Source: Dermatobacter hominis (GTDB taxonomy: Bacteria; Actinomycetota; Acidimicrobiia; Acidimicrobiales; Microtrichaceae). From it: a stretch of 64,000 nt of DNA. The position numbers and the translations under genes were made by a program. The stretch covers positions 930,001 through 994,000 of the forward strand of contig NZ_CP085840.1 in the NCBI RefSeq assembly GCF_020715685.1, read 5' to 3'. This document shows, one piece after another, positions 49,832 through 59,453 of the stretch. Every line of letters starts with the position of its first letter. Position 1 is the stretch's first letter. Below the pieces are notes generated by a model that was not told the origin of the DNA, made no database searches, and was given only the letters and a program-made list of their open reading frames with translations.

Positions 49832-51297
49832 GCCACGCTCACCGGGATGCGGCGGCGGTGGGTCGGCTCGGCGAGCACCTCGACGAGCCGGCCGACGAGG
49901 TTGGTGGTGGAGGCCTCGGTGACCTCCACCGAGGCGTAGGTGCCGGGACGCAGCGGCCGGTCCGACGGGAAGTGCACGAGGCGGTTGTGGCGGGTCCGGC
50001 CGCTCAGCCGGCCCGGGTCGCGCCGGCTCGGGCCCTCGACCATGACCTCCTCGATGCGGCCGATCCGGCCCTCGTGGCCGAGGCGGGAGGTCCGCTCGAC
50101 CACCGTGCGGAGGCGGCCCATGCGCTCGACGGCGACCTCGTGCGGGACAGGGTCGCTCAGGTCGGCGGCCTCGGTGCCGGGACGGGACGAGTAGACGAAC
50201 GTGAAGGCGTTGTCGTAGCGGGCCTCGGCGGCGACCTCGAGCGTGGCCTCGAAGTCGGCGTCCGTCTCGCCGGGGAAGCCGACGATGATGTCGGTGGTGA
50301 CGGCGAGGTCGTCGATGCCGGCCCGCGCCGCCGCGAGCCGCTCCAGGTAGCGGTCGGCGGTGTAGCCCCGGTGCATGGCGGCGAGGACCCGGTCGCTGCC
50401 GGACTGCAGCGGCAGGTGGAGGTGCTCGCAGACGCTGTCGACGTCGGACATGGCGGTGATCGTCTCGGGGCGCAGGTCCTTCGGGTGGGGGCTCGTGTAG
50501 CGGACCCGACGGATGCCGGGCACCTCGCCGACGACGCGGAGGAGGTCGGCGAACAGCGGCCGGGCCCGGTGGGCCGGGTCCTGCTCCCACGCCGCGCCGG
50601 CCAGGAAGGCCGGATCCGGCGCGTCGTCGGTCGTCGCGCCGCGGAGGCGGAGCGTGAGGTCCCGGCCGTAGGAGTTCACGTTCTGGCCGAGCAGGGTGAC
50701 CTGCGTGACGCCGTCGGCCGCCGCCCGCTCCACCTCGGCCACGACGTCGCCGAACGGGCGACTGATCTCGGGGCCCCGGACGGCCGGGACGATGCAGAAC
50801 GCGCAGCTGTTGTCGCAGCCGATCTGGATCGTGACCCAGGCCGAGTGGCCCGACTCGCGCACGACCGGGAGCGCCGACGGGAACAGCTCGTGGTCCTCGG
50901 CGACCGTCTCGGACAGGATCTCGGTGACCGAGCGGCCGTGGGCCTGGTGCTCGTGAAGGAGCTCGACGGCGCGGTGCACGTTGTGGGTGCCGAGGACGAC
51001 GTCGACGTACGGCGCCCGCGCCGCGACGCCCTCGCCGTCCTTCTGCGACAGGCAGCCGGCGACGACGATCTCCATGTCGGGACGACGGTCCTTGACCGAC
51101 TTCAGGTGGCCGAGCGTGCCGTACAGCTTGTTGTCGGCGTTCTCCCGGATGCAGCACGTGTTGAGCACGACGACGTCGGCCTCGTCCACGTCCGCGGCCG
51201 GGACGTAGCCGTCGGCCTCGAGCAGCCCGGCGAGGCGCTCTGAGTCGTGCTCGTTCATCTGGCACCCGAAGGTGCGCACGAGGTACCGCTTGGTCAC
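49828..51297 (-). CDS. miaB: tRNA-2-methylthio-N6-dimethylallyladenosine synthase
   Basis: A 489-aa radical-SAM methylthiotransferase. The N-terminal UPF0004 domain has RTFGCQMNEHDSERL, NTCCIRENA and GCLSQKDG with three Cys for the auxiliary cluster; the radical-SAM Cys are in CDNSCAFCIVP; LPLQSGSDRVLAAMHRGYT and GFPGETDADFEATL follow; the C-terminal TRAM domain ends at residue 489. GTG 51297 precedes the YLVRTFGCQ start. It modifies A37 after MiaA. First gene of the overlapping operon, 355 bp after recA. Confidence 0.96.
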   Translation of the reverse strand: MTKRYLVRTFGCQMNEHDSERLAGLLEADGYVPAADVDEADVVVLNTCCIRENADNKLYGTLGHLKSVKDRRPDMEIVVAGCLSQKDGEGVAARAPYVDVVLGTHNVHRAVELLHEHQAHGRSVTEILSETVAEDHELFPSALPVVRESGHSAWVTIQIGCDNSCAFCIVPAVRGPEISRPFGDVVAEVERAAADGVTQVTLLGQNVNSYGRDLTLRLRGATTDDAPDPAFLAGAAWEQDPAHRARPLFADLLRVVGEVPGIRRVRYTSPHPKDLRPETITAMSDVDSVCEHLHLPLQSGSDRVLAAMHRGYTADRYLERLAAARAGIDDLAVTTDIIVGFPGETDADFEATLEVAAEARYDNAFTFVYSSRPGTEAADLSDPVPHEVAVERMGRLRTVVERTSRLGHEGRIGRIEEVMVEGPSRRDPGRLSGRTRHNRLVHFPSDRPLRPGTYASVEVTEASTTNLVGRLVEVLAEPTHRRRIPVSVA

Positions 51298-51651
51298 GTC
51301 GGTAGCGTACGGCCCGTGGGTGAGGGCTCCGAAGTCGAGATCCGCGGCTGAACGTGTGCGGGATCGGCCCGTGGAGGTCCGATCTCGCACACGAACGGCC
51401 GGATCGGTGCGAACTCGGGCACGACGGACCAGCAGGTGGTCGCTGGCGCCCGAGATCGCCGGGCCCGCTCGCCGGCCAGGGCCCCGGACGCGACGAACCC
51501 GTCGCGCGGTCCGTCCTGGGGTGGGGGCGCGCGACGGGTTGCGTCGTCCTGGGGACTCGCCGACGGCCGCGGCGCGCGAGGCACCGTGCGGCCGCAGCCG
51601 GAACGAGGATCAGTGCACACGCCGGCCCCAGCGACCGGCGTGGCGGGCTGA
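51298..51651. other. recA-miaB gap with two long inverted repeats; no recX
   Basis: This 354-bp gap contains no coding potential that resembles RecX on either strand. Inverted repeat A: 51353-51367 with 51379-51393 (15 bp, one mismatch, 11-nt loop). Inverted repeat B: 51487-51491 plus 51496-51508 against 51528-51540 plus 51541-51545 (18 bp with a 4-nt bulge, 19-nt loop). The recA-proximal hairpin is listed separately. Either terminators, protein-binding sites, or a small structured RNA. Confidence 0.75.
51618..51642 (-). terminator. hairpin downstream of recA
   Basis: Perfect 8-bp stem CACGCCGG/CCGGCGTG with a 9-nt loop, beginning 10 nt after the recA stop codon. No U-tract. Confidence 0.5.
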
Positions 51652-52710
<1,059 letters not shown>

Positions 52711-52838
52711 GTTCCTGTTCCCTTCGTGCTCGGCGGGGGCCGCCGGTCGGTGGTTCGGGGGCCGTTGCACGGCGCCGATCAGTTGGTGCGCTGACCGTAC
52801 CGAGGGGGTCTGACAGCGCTCCCCGTCGGCAGAACACG

Positions 52839-52868
52839 AGCGTAGTTACGAACGGGTGTTCGACTCAA
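52839..52868 (-). promoter_or_regulatory. SOS-controlled recA promoter
   Basis: On the minus strand -35 TTGAGT (52863-52868), an 18-bp spacer, -10 TACGCT (52839-52844). The perfect LexA box GAACGGGTGTTC reads 52850-52861 in the spacer, a textbook steric-block position. The 14-mer CGAACGGGTGTTCG is identical to one of the boxes in front of lexA (40491-40504). Confidence 0.82.
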
Positions 52869-52942
52869 GCATTTCCGACCGGAAACCAGGTCGACGGGAT
52901 TTCTGGGGTCAGGATCGCGACAAGGTTTGTCGCTGTGCACCC

Positions 52943-54244
52943 CTATATCCCGACGAGGTGGCGGCGGAGGAGGCCGAGCAGCGAGATCACCGTGAACTCC
53001 CGCACCTGCCGCCGCCGGCCCGGCAGCCGCACCTCGATCGAGTCGAGGACGCTGTCCGGATCGCCCGGGTCGCCGATCGCGACCGCCATGCAGACGGTGC
53101 CCGCCGGTCGGCCCTCCTGCTCGTCGGGTCCGGCCACGCCGGTCGCCGCGATCCCCACGTCGGTGCCGAGCACCCGGCGGGCGCCGAGCGCCATCGCCCT
53201 CGCCGCCTCCTCGGTCACCACCGGGCCCTCGGGCACGCCGAGGAGGTCGAACTTCACGTCCGACGCGTAGGACACGATCGAACCGCGGAACACGTCGCTC
53301 GCGCCGGCGACGTCGCAGATCCGCGAGCCGACCATGCCGCCGGTCAGCGACTCCGCGACGCCCAGCGTCAGCGAGCGCTCGCGCAGGAGGTCGAGCACGA
53401 CCGACTCCATCGTGTCGTCGTCGACGCCGAACACGACCTCGCCGAGGATGCCGCGGACGACGGCCTCCTCGGCCCGCAGCACCTCGGCCACGAGCGCCTC
53501 GGTCGGGGCCTTGGCGGTCAGGCGGACCTTGAGGCCCTCCATGCCCGAGGCGAGGAAGGCGATCGTGGCCGTTCCCTCCTCCCCCGCCTCAGCCAGGCGG
53601 TCGAGCTCGTCGAGCCGGTCGGCCAGGATCTCGGCCAGGCCGGACTCCGACTCGCCCCAGGTCCGGAGCGTGCGGCTGGCGATCACCGAGGTGATGCCGG
53701 CGCGGCGCTGCAGGTCGGGCAGGACGGTCCCGCTCACCATCTCCTGCATCTCCCACGGCACGCCCGGCACCGCGTAGATCACCTTCTCGACCGGCTCGCC
53801 CGTCGTCGCGTCGGGCCGCGTGACCGGGCAGACGAGCCCGGGCGCGGTGCCCGGCTGCTGCGGAATGAACTCGGCGCCGACGGGCTTCATCGCCTGGCGC
53901 AGGTTGTTCATCGGCATGCGCCGCCCCCGCCCGCCGAACATGGCGATGATGCGCTCGGCGGCCTCCTCGGACTCCTCGAGCGGGACGCCCATGACCGCGG
54001 CGATCGCCTCCCGGGTCAGGTCGTCCTGGGTCGGGCCGAGGCCGCCGGTGCAGATGACGGCGTCGCTGCGCGACAGGGCCAGCTCGATCACGTCGACGAT
54101 GCGCCCGAGGTTGTCACCCACCTTCGTCTGGAAGTACGAGTCGAGCCCGGCGAGCGCGAGCTGCTCCCCGATCCAGGACGAGTTCGAGTCGACGATCTGG
54201 CCGAGCAGCAGCTCGGTGCCGACGGCCACCACCTCCACGCGCAT
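52943..54244 (-). CDS. cinA: CinA family protein (competence/damage inducible)
   Basis: A 433-aa CinA. The N-terminal MoCF-like domain (MRVEVVAVGTELLLGQIVDSN, TGGLGPTQDDLTREAIAAV) hydrolyses ADP-ribose or CoA-type pyrophosphates in characterised members, and the C-terminal domain (SLTLGVAESLTGGMVGSRI, IAATGVAGPDEQEGRPAGTV) is nicotinamide-nucleotide amidohydrolase (PncC). The two together recycle NAD degradation products. ATG 54244 follows pgsA by 47 bp. Neighbouring recA is the classical cinA-recA arrangement, but here recA has its own promoter. Confidence 0.95.
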   Translation of the reverse strand: MRVEVVAVGTELLLGQIVDSNSSWIGEQLALAGLDSYFQTKVGDNLGRIVDVIELALSRSDAVICTGGLGPTQDDLTREAIAAVMGVPLEESEEAAERIIAMFGGRGRRMPMNNLRQAMKPVGAEFIPQQPGTAPGLVCPVTRPDATTGEPVEKVIYAVPGVPWEMQEMVSGTVLPDLQRRAGITSVIASRTLRTWGESESGLAEILADRLDELDRLAEAGEEGTATIAFLASGMEGLKVRLTAKAPTEALVAEVLRAEEAVVRGILGEVVFGVDDDTMESVVLDLLRERSLTLGVAESLTGGMVGSRICDVAGASDVFRGSIVSYASDVKFDLLGVPEGPVVTEEAARAMALGARRVLGTDVGIAATGVAGPDEQEGRPAGTVCMAVAIGDPGDPDSVLDSIEVRLPGRRRQVREFTVISLLGLLRRHLVGI

Positions 54245-54291
54245 GGGCGGCAACCTACCCGCCGGTGCGAGGGCTCCGGTGATCCCGCCGG

Positions 54292-54867
54292 TCAGTCCCG
54301 GGCCATCGTGGTCGTCGCCCGGGAGCCGGCGTGCAGGTACTGCGCTGCGCTGATCCACGCCACCGCGACGCCCGCCCACAGCAGGCCGTCGGCGATCCAG
54401 GTCACGTCGGTGAACCACGGCCAGGTCACGAACCCGACCGAGCTGAACTGGAGGAACGTCTTGAACTTGGCGACGTTCGACGCCGGCACCGCGAGGCCCC
54501 GTCGCCCCCAGTAGCTGCGGAACGCGGAGATCAGCGCCTCGCGGAGGGTGATCAGCACGACGGGCAGCCACCAGAACCGTCCCGCCAGCACCATCGCCCA
54601 CAGACCGCCGAGCGCCAGCACCTTGTCGGCCAGCGGGTCGAGGAACGCGCCGGAGCGCGTCGTGCCCTGCCGCCGGGCCAGGTAGCCGTCGAGGCTGTCG
54701 GAGGCCGTGATGCAGAACCACAGGGCGAAGAGGAACCAGCCCGACTGCTCCTGGATGATCAGCGCGAAGGCGACCGGCGCCAGCAGCAGCCGGACGATCG
54801 TGATCACGTTGGCCGGCGTCAGCAGCGCGCCCGGACCGAACGTCGCGGCGCGCTGGTCCGTGCTCAC
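54292..54867 (-). CDS. pgsA: CDP-diacylglycerol-glycerol-3-phosphate 3-phosphatidyltransferase
   Basis: A 191-aa membrane enzyme. The CDP-alcohol phosphatidyltransferase motif D-G-x2-A-R-x8-G-x3-D-x3-D is seen in SLDGYLARRQGTTRSGAFLD and the following PLADKV (about 58-83); about four to five TM helices flank it. It makes phosphatidylglycerolphosphate, the precursor of phosphatidylglycerol, which Lgt (23471-24658) uses as lipid donor. GTG 54867 overlaps the rimO stop (GTGA). A rimO-pgsA-cinA series is common in Actinobacteria. Confidence 0.93.
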   Translation of the reverse strand: MSTDQRAATFGPGALLTPANVITIVRLLLAPVAFALIIQEQSGWFLFALWFCITASDSLDGYLARRQGTTRSGAFLDPLADKVLALGGLWAMVLAGRFWWLPVVLITLREALISAFRSYWGRRGLAVPASNVAKFKTFLQFSSVGFVTWPWFTDVTWIADGLLWAGVAVAWISAAQYLHAGSRATTTMARD

Positions 54868-56201
54868 GACGATCGCACCGCGCCGGCCGCCGCGCGGTCC
54901 CCCACCGGCACGGCGGTCAGGTCGGGCCCGGCCGCCGCGGTCACCTCCACCAGGTGCAGCTCCCCCACCGCCAGGTCCTCGGGGACCTCGACGATCCCGT
55001 CGATCTCGGGCGCCTCACGGTGCGAGCGGGCGACGCCCGGCTCGTCGACGAGGACGACGGTCCGCTCGCCGACCAGCGCGTCGCGGCGCTCGCCGGTGAT
55101 GCGGTCCTGCAGCTCTCGCAGCTCGGCCAGGCGCTCGGCGACGAGGCCGTCGTCGACACGGCCGTCGAGCCCGGCCGCGTAGGTGCCCTCCTCGTCGGAG
55201 TAGGAGAAGAAGCCGCACCAGTCGAGGCGGGCCGCCTCGACGAAGTCGAGCAACCGGTCGTGGTCCTCCTCGGTCTCGCCGGGGTATCCGACGATGAAGT
55301 TGGAGCGGAGCGCGGCGTCGGGGCGCAGTGCCCGGATGCCGTCGATCCGGCCGAGGAAGCGGTCGCCGTCGCCCCAGCGGCGCATGCGGCGCACGAGCGG
55401 CGCCGACACGTGCTGCAACGACAGGTCGAAGTACGGCACCGGGCCGGTGGCGATCAGCTCGACGAGCTCCTCGGTCAGCTCCGACGGGTACAGGTAGAGG
55501 AGCCGGACCCGGTCGACCTCGTCGGCCACCGCGCGCACGAGCTCGGCGATCGGCGTGGTCCCCGGGGGCGCCTCGACCCGGCCGTCGCCGGTCCGGTCCC
55601 GGCCGTACGCGGCCAGGTCCTGCGCCACGAGCACGACCTCCCGGACCTGCAGCGCGCGGACCTCGTCGAGCACGGACGCCACGGTCCGGGACCGCTGCGG
55701 CCCGCGGAAGCTCGGGATGGCGCAGAAGCCGCACGCCTTGTCGCAGCCCTCGGCGACCTTCACGTAGGCCCACGGGCGCGCCGAGCGGGGCCGGGGCAGG
55801 TTCAGCAGGTCGAGCGTCGGCGGCGCCGGCTCGACGGACACCGGGATGAGACCGCGGCGACCGGCGGGCGTGCGCCCGAGCGTGACCGGCACGCCGAAGC
55901 CCGCCACGGCGTCGACCTCGGGCAGCGCCCGGGCCAGCTCGTCGCCGTAGCGCTCGGCCATGCAGCCGGTCACGACGAGCTCGGCGCCGTCGGCCCGGCG
56001 CTCCTCGAGCGCCAGGATCGTGGCGACGCTCTCCTCGCGGGCCTCCTCGACGAAGGCGCACGTGTTCACGACGACGAGGTCGGCCTCCTCGGCGGAGGCG
56101 GCCGGGACCAGCCCGTCGGCAGCGAGGGTGCCGGTGAGCTTGTCGGAGTCCACCTGGTTCTTGGGGCAGCCGAGCGTCTCGACCCAGTACGTGCGCGGCA
56201 C
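54864..56201 (-). CDS. rimO: ribosomal protein S12 methylthiotransferase RimO
   Basis: A 445-aa radical-SAM enzyme. ETLGCPKNQVDSDKLTG opens the auxiliary-cluster domain, with NTCAFVEEAREES and GCMAERYGDEL; CDKACGFCAIPSFRG holds the radical-SAM cysteines; SDEEGTYA and the TRAM domain end the protein. The C-P-K-N-x-V-D-S pattern and GCDKACGFCAIP set it apart from MiaB. It methylthiolates Asp of ribosomal protein S12. GTG 56201; the gene is followed directly by pgsA. Confidence 0.96.
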   Translation of the reverse strand: MPRTYWVETLGCPKNQVDSDKLTGTLAADGLVPAASAEEADLVVVNTCAFVEEAREESVATILALEERRADGAELVVTGCMAERYGDELARALPEVDAVAGFGVPVTLGRTPAGRRGLIPVSVEPAPPTLDLLNLPRPRSARPWAYVKVAEGCDKACGFCAIPSFRGPQRSRTVASVLDEVRALQVREVVLVAQDLAAYGRDRTGDGRVEAPPGTTPIAELVRAVADEVDRVRLLYLYPSELTEELVELIATGPVPYFDLSLQHVSAPLVRRMRRWGDGDRFLGRIDGIRALRPDAALRSNFIVGYPGETEEDHDRLLDFVEAARLDWCGFFSYSDEEGTYAAGLDGRVDDGLVAERLAELRELQDRITGERRDALVGERTVVLVDEPGVARSHREAPEIDGIVEVPEDLAVGELHLVEVTAAAGPDLTAVPVGDRAAAGAVRSS

Positions 56202-56276
56202 CCCCGAAGGGTACCGGCGCCGCCCGGTGGGCTCCGTGACGGGCCCGCGGGGCGGGTGGTCCTCCCCCGGGAGCGC

Positions 56277-57215
56277 CTACGTGTTGGCCAGGCGCAGGCC
56301 CGGTCGGGGCCACTCGGCGGACAGGAGCCGGCCGGTGGCCGAGGCCGTGGCGTAGGCGGTGCGCAGGTCGGGGCCGCCGAAGCAGATGTTGGTCACCAGC
56401 AGGTCGTCGGCCGGGTGGTGCTCCACCTGCGTGCCGTCGGGCGACACGGCGGTGATGCCCCCGTTGACGAGCGTGCCGACGCAGACCCAGCCGTCGCCGT
56501 CGACGGCGAGCGAGTCGAGGAGCTGCATCCCGGGCAGGCCGACCAGCAGGTCGCCGTGCGGCGCGAGGAGGCCGGACCCGGAGGCGACGCCGGGCTCGGG
56601 CACGTCCCACGACCACACCCGCCCGGTGTGGGTCTCGGCGACGTAGACCTTGTCGCCGGCGGGCGACAGCCCGACGCCGTTCGGGGCGTCCATCGGGAAG
56701 ATCACCTCGCGGATCGTGGAGCCGTCGGCCGTCGCGTAGAAGACGCCCGTGCGATCGCTCGACCGCTCCAACCGCACCCCGTGGTCCGTGAACCAGAACC
56801 CTCCGTGGGCGTCGAAGACCAGGTCGTTCGGGGCCCGCAGCGGTCGGCCGTCGCACTCGGTGTAGACGGTCGTGACCTCGCCGGTCGACGGGTCGACGCG
56901 CTGGATCGACCCACCGGACCACGAGTCGGGCACGCCGCCCGGTACCAGCACGCCGCCCAGGTCGACGAACTCGAAGCAGCCGCCGTTGTTCGTGATCCAC
57001 ACGTCGCCGTCGGGACCGATGGCCGCTCCGTTGGGGCCGCCGCCGCACTCGGCCACCACCTCGACGGCGCCGTCGGCGCCGACACGGCTGAGCGTGCCAC
57101 GGGCGATCTCGACGAGCAGCACGCTCCCGTCGTCCATGGCCACGGGCCCCTCGGGGAACCGCAACCCGCTCGCCACCGTCGTCCACTCCGTCGCGATCGT
57201 CGTCGCGTCCGTCAT
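56277..57215 (-). CDS. SMP-30/gluconolactonase-type lactonase
   Basis: A 312-aa six-bladed beta-propeller hydrolase. FPEGPVAMDDGSVLL near residue 20 starts the first blade with the metal Glu; GPNGAAIGPDGDVWITNNGG (about 60-79), RAPNDLVFDAHGGFWFTDHG (Asn and Asp metal ligands) and PNGVGLSPAGDKVYVAETHT are the typical blades; the final DSLAVDGDGW supplies the Asp. GGAGGTGATC lies upstream of ATG 57215. It hydrolyses sugar lactones or related esters; the exact substrate is open. It follows the secreted lipase gene at 58 bp. Confidence 0.9.
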   Translation of the reverse strand: MTDATTIATEWTTVASGLRFPEGPVAMDDGSVLLVEIARGTLSRVGADGAVEVVAECGGGPNGAAIGPDGDVWITNNGGCFEFVDLGGVLVPGGVPDSWSGGSIQRVDPSTGEVTTVYTECDGRPLRAPNDLVFDAHGGFWFTDHGVRLERSSDRTGVFYATADGSTIREVIFPMDAPNGVGLSPAGDKVYVAETHTGRVWSWDVPEPGVASGSGLLAPHGDLLVGLPGMQLLDSLAVDGDGWVCVGTLVNGGITAVSPDGTQVEHHPADDLLVTNICFGGPDLRTAYATASATGRLLSAEWPRPGLRLANT

Positions 57216-57273
57216 CGCCGGATCACCTCCGCCATGGCTGGTCCTCCTGGTCTCTCGTCCGGTCCGTCGTCGA

Positions 57274-58512
57274 TCATCCTGGCTGCGGGCAGCCGTCGGG
57301 CGCGGCCTCGCCGTCGAGTCGGGCCTGCAGCCACGACTCGATGGTGGCCCGGGCGCCCTCGAGCGCCTTCATGTCGTGGTTGCCACCCGGCACCACCTCG
57401 AGCTCGACGACCTGGCCGACGGCGCACATCGCGTCGAACAGCGCCTGGGTGCGGGCGGGGGCGACCACGACGTCGGCGTCGCCCTGGACGAGCAGGACCG
57501 GCGCGCCGGCCCGGACCCTCCCCGGGTTGTTGGCCTGGCTGACCTTCCGGCCGAGGTCGGTCGTCAGGGGGTCGACCGTCCAGTAGCCGTCGGTGGGCAT
57601 GGCGGCGATCTGCCCCCCGAGGTCGGCCAGGCACTTCGTGCGCATCTGCTCGGCGAGGGCCCTGAGCGCCGGCGTCGCGAACTCCTCGGGTCGGATCTCG
57701 GGGTGGTCGACCGCCATGCCGTAGACCGCCATCGCCTTGACGGCGTTGATCGTGAGCGGGACGTCGCCCGGGAACGTGCGGTCGAGGTTGGAGCCCGGGG
57801 CGAGGGCCACGGTCCCCAGCAGGTCGAGCTCGGGGGCGTAGTCGTCGGACAGCTCGCCCGCGAACAGGACCGCGTGGCCGCCCTGGGAGATGCCGACCGT
57901 CGTCCACTCGTCCGAGGCCACGACGTCGGGCAGCTGCCGGGCGGCGCGCACGACGTCGATCACGCTGTGCCCCTCGGCCGGACCCGACAGGTAGGCGTGG
58001 AGCTGCCCGTTGGGACCGAGGCCCAGGTAGTCCGACGCGGCCAGGATGCCGTCGGTGCCGAAGGCCGGGATGCCGCCGCTGCCCCGGCTCGGCGCGCAGC
58101 CGGGCGCGAGGCCGACGGTGCCGTGCCCCCACGACAGCGTGGGCCAGCCGCCCTCGGGCGCCTCGCCGACGGGCACCGACACCACGCCCGTCACCGCGGC
58201 GTCGCGGTCCTGCGCGTCGCGCGAGTGGTACATGACTCGGTAGGTCGCGCGGTCGGGCTCCTCGGGGCGCTCGATCCACTCGTAGCGGATCAGCCGGCCC
58301 GGTTCGCCCTCGGGGAGCGGGTCGGGGACGTCGTAGAAGTCACCGGGGCCATCGAAGGCGGCCAGCGAGGTCGTCGTGGTGCTGGGCGTCGACGAGCCGG
58401 CGTCACCCGCGGCGTCGTCGTCCGACGAGCACGCGCCCACCGCGAGCGCCGCGACGGCGGCCACGGCGACGACCGCCGTGCGCCACGGCGCGGCCCACCT
58501 CGAGCTGGGCAT
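57274..58512 (-). CDS. secreted lipase-like alpha/beta hydrolase, lipoprotein
   Basis: A 412-aa exported protein from ATG 58512 (MPSSRWAAPW) with AGGGGGG upstream. The signal peptide ends in a lipobox (ALAVGACSS), followed by a Thr/Ser linker. The catalytic domain has the oxyanion SWGHGTVG, the GISQGGHA nucleophile elbow, and the C-terminal Asp/His (VQGDADVVV, PGGNHDM). The pattern fits secretory lipases (LIP family) and related peptidase-like esterases. It precedes the SMP-30 gene on the same strand. Substrate unknown; lipolytic on esters outside the membrane is inference. Confidence 0.86.
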   Translation of the reverse strand: MPSSRWAAPWRTAVVAVAAVAALAVGACSSDDDAAGDAGSSTPSTTTTSLAAFDGPGDFYDVPDPLPEGEPGRLIRYEWIERPEEPDRATYRVMYHSRDAQDRDAAVTGVVSVPVGEAPEGGWPTLSWGHGTVGLAPGCAPSRGSGGIPAFGTDGILAASDYLGLGPNGQLHAYLSGPAEGHSVIDVVRAARQLPDVVASDEWTTVGISQGGHAVLFAGELSDDYAPELDLLGTVALAPGSNLDRTFPGDVPLTINAVKAMAVYGMAVDHPEIRPEEFATPALRALAEQMRTKCLADLGGQIAAMPTDGYWTVDPLTTDLGRKVSQANNPGRVRAGAPVLLVQGDADVVVAPARTQALFDAMCAVGQVVELEVVPGGNHDMKALEGARATIESWLQARLDGEAAPDGCPQPG

Positions 58513-58663
58513 GTGCCCCCCTTCCACCGGGACGCCGTCCCGACGCCGCGGCCCCCCGACCGTGGTCGTCCGCACCGTACCCGGGACGGTCGGCGGTGCG
58601 TCGGACCGTCCGCCACCCCGACGGGGGCACCGCCGGTCCGGACGCCCGGGCCGACGCAGGCGC

Positions 58664-59116
58664 TCAGCCCTGGAACGAGTTGCGCTTGTGGGTGCCGTCG
58701 CAGAACGGCTTGGTGGCCGATCCGCCGCAGCGGCACAGGAACGTGCGGTCGTCCACGGACAGGACGTTGCCCTCGCCGTCCACCACCTCGACCACGCCCA
58801 CGATGGCGAGCGGCCCGTTCGGCTTCACGTTCACGCGGACGGCCGTGCCGTCGGAGGTGGGCGCGTCCTCGTCGTCGCGGGCGGCGCCGGGCCCCGGGGC
58901 GGCGCCGTCGGTGCGGGTGTAGGTCAGCGCCCGGCTGGGGCAGCCGTCGACCGCCGCCGCCACCACGTCGGCCGGCGCGGCGCCGGCCCGGATCCACGGC
59001 CGGGCGTCGCGGTCGAACACCTCGGGCAGCGCGGTCACGCAGTTCAGCGAGTGGATGCAGCGCGCCGAGCGCCAGTGCACCGTGATGCCCTCCGCCCGGT
59101 AGTCCTTGGCCGCCAT
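58664..59116 (-). CDS. CDGSH iron-sulfur protein with ferredoxin-like N-terminal domain
   Basis: A 150-aa double-domain iron-sulfur protein. The N-terminal part is a Fer4_19-type divergent ferredoxin (ARCIHSLNCVTALP ... GCPSRALTY), with Cys spacing C-x5-C and a later C-P. The C-terminal part is a CDGSH [2Fe-2S] domain (LCRCGGSATKPFCDGTHKRN, with the Cys-x-Cys ... Cys-x3-His ligands). AGGAGG precedes ATG 59116. Likely electron transfer or iron-sulfur storage. It stands between the lipase and the alkyltransferase-like gene. Confidence 0.88.
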   Translation of the reverse strand: MAAKDYRAEGITVHWRSARCIHSLNCVTALPEVFDRDARPWIRAGAAPADVVAAAVDGCPSRALTYTRTDGAAPGPGAARDDEDAPTSDGTAVRVNVKPNGPLAIVGVVEVVDGEGNVLSVDDRTFLCRCGGSATKPFCDGTHKRNSFQG

Positions 59117-59150
59117 CGGCGCCTCCTGCGTCGCTCCCCGGATGATCCGG

Positions 59151-59453
59151 TCAGGGCTCCCAGAATGCCGCGGCGAGGTCGACCTTCCCCGACGGTCGCA
59201 GCGGCGTGCCCTCGGACCGGTGCCGGGCCCGGGCCTCGGCGGCGAGGTGGGCCGGCAGGGTGCCGTCGGCGCGCACCACCCGCCACCACGTCACGGCGCC
59301 GCCGTCGCGGGCCATGACGGCACCGACCTGGCGCGGCCCCGTGCCCACGACGTCGGCGATCGCGCCGTAGGTCGTCACCCGCCCGGGCGGCACCAGGTCG
59401 ACGACCTCGAGCACCGCCTCGGCCAGCGCTTCGGGGTCGAGGGGTGCGGTCAG
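59151..59453 (-). CDS. alkyltransferase-like (ATL/MGMT-type) protein without active Cys
   Basis: About 100 aa. PPGRVTTYGAIADVVGTGPRQVG is the MGMT DNA-binding helix motif, but the active-site PCHR is replaced: VTWWRVV reads W in place of the catalytic Cys and W in place of His. This is the ATL pattern: such proteins bind O6-alkylguanine and hand it to nucleotide excision repair. No ATG/GTG/TTG exists near the expected start; the only codon preserving the first helix is CTG 59453, overlapping the ftsK stop as CTGA (GTG 59414 would lose it). Start therefore uncertain. Confidence 0.8.
   Translation of the reverse strand: MTAPLDPEALAEAVLEVVDLVPPGRVTTYGAIADVVGTGPRQVGAVMARDGGAVTWWRVVRADGTLPAHLAAEARARHRSEGTPLRPSGKVDLAAAFWEP

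Noticed and set aside
51298-51651. Decayed recX in the recA-miaB gap
   Set aside because: Translations of the gap show no RecX-like helical repeats in any frame.
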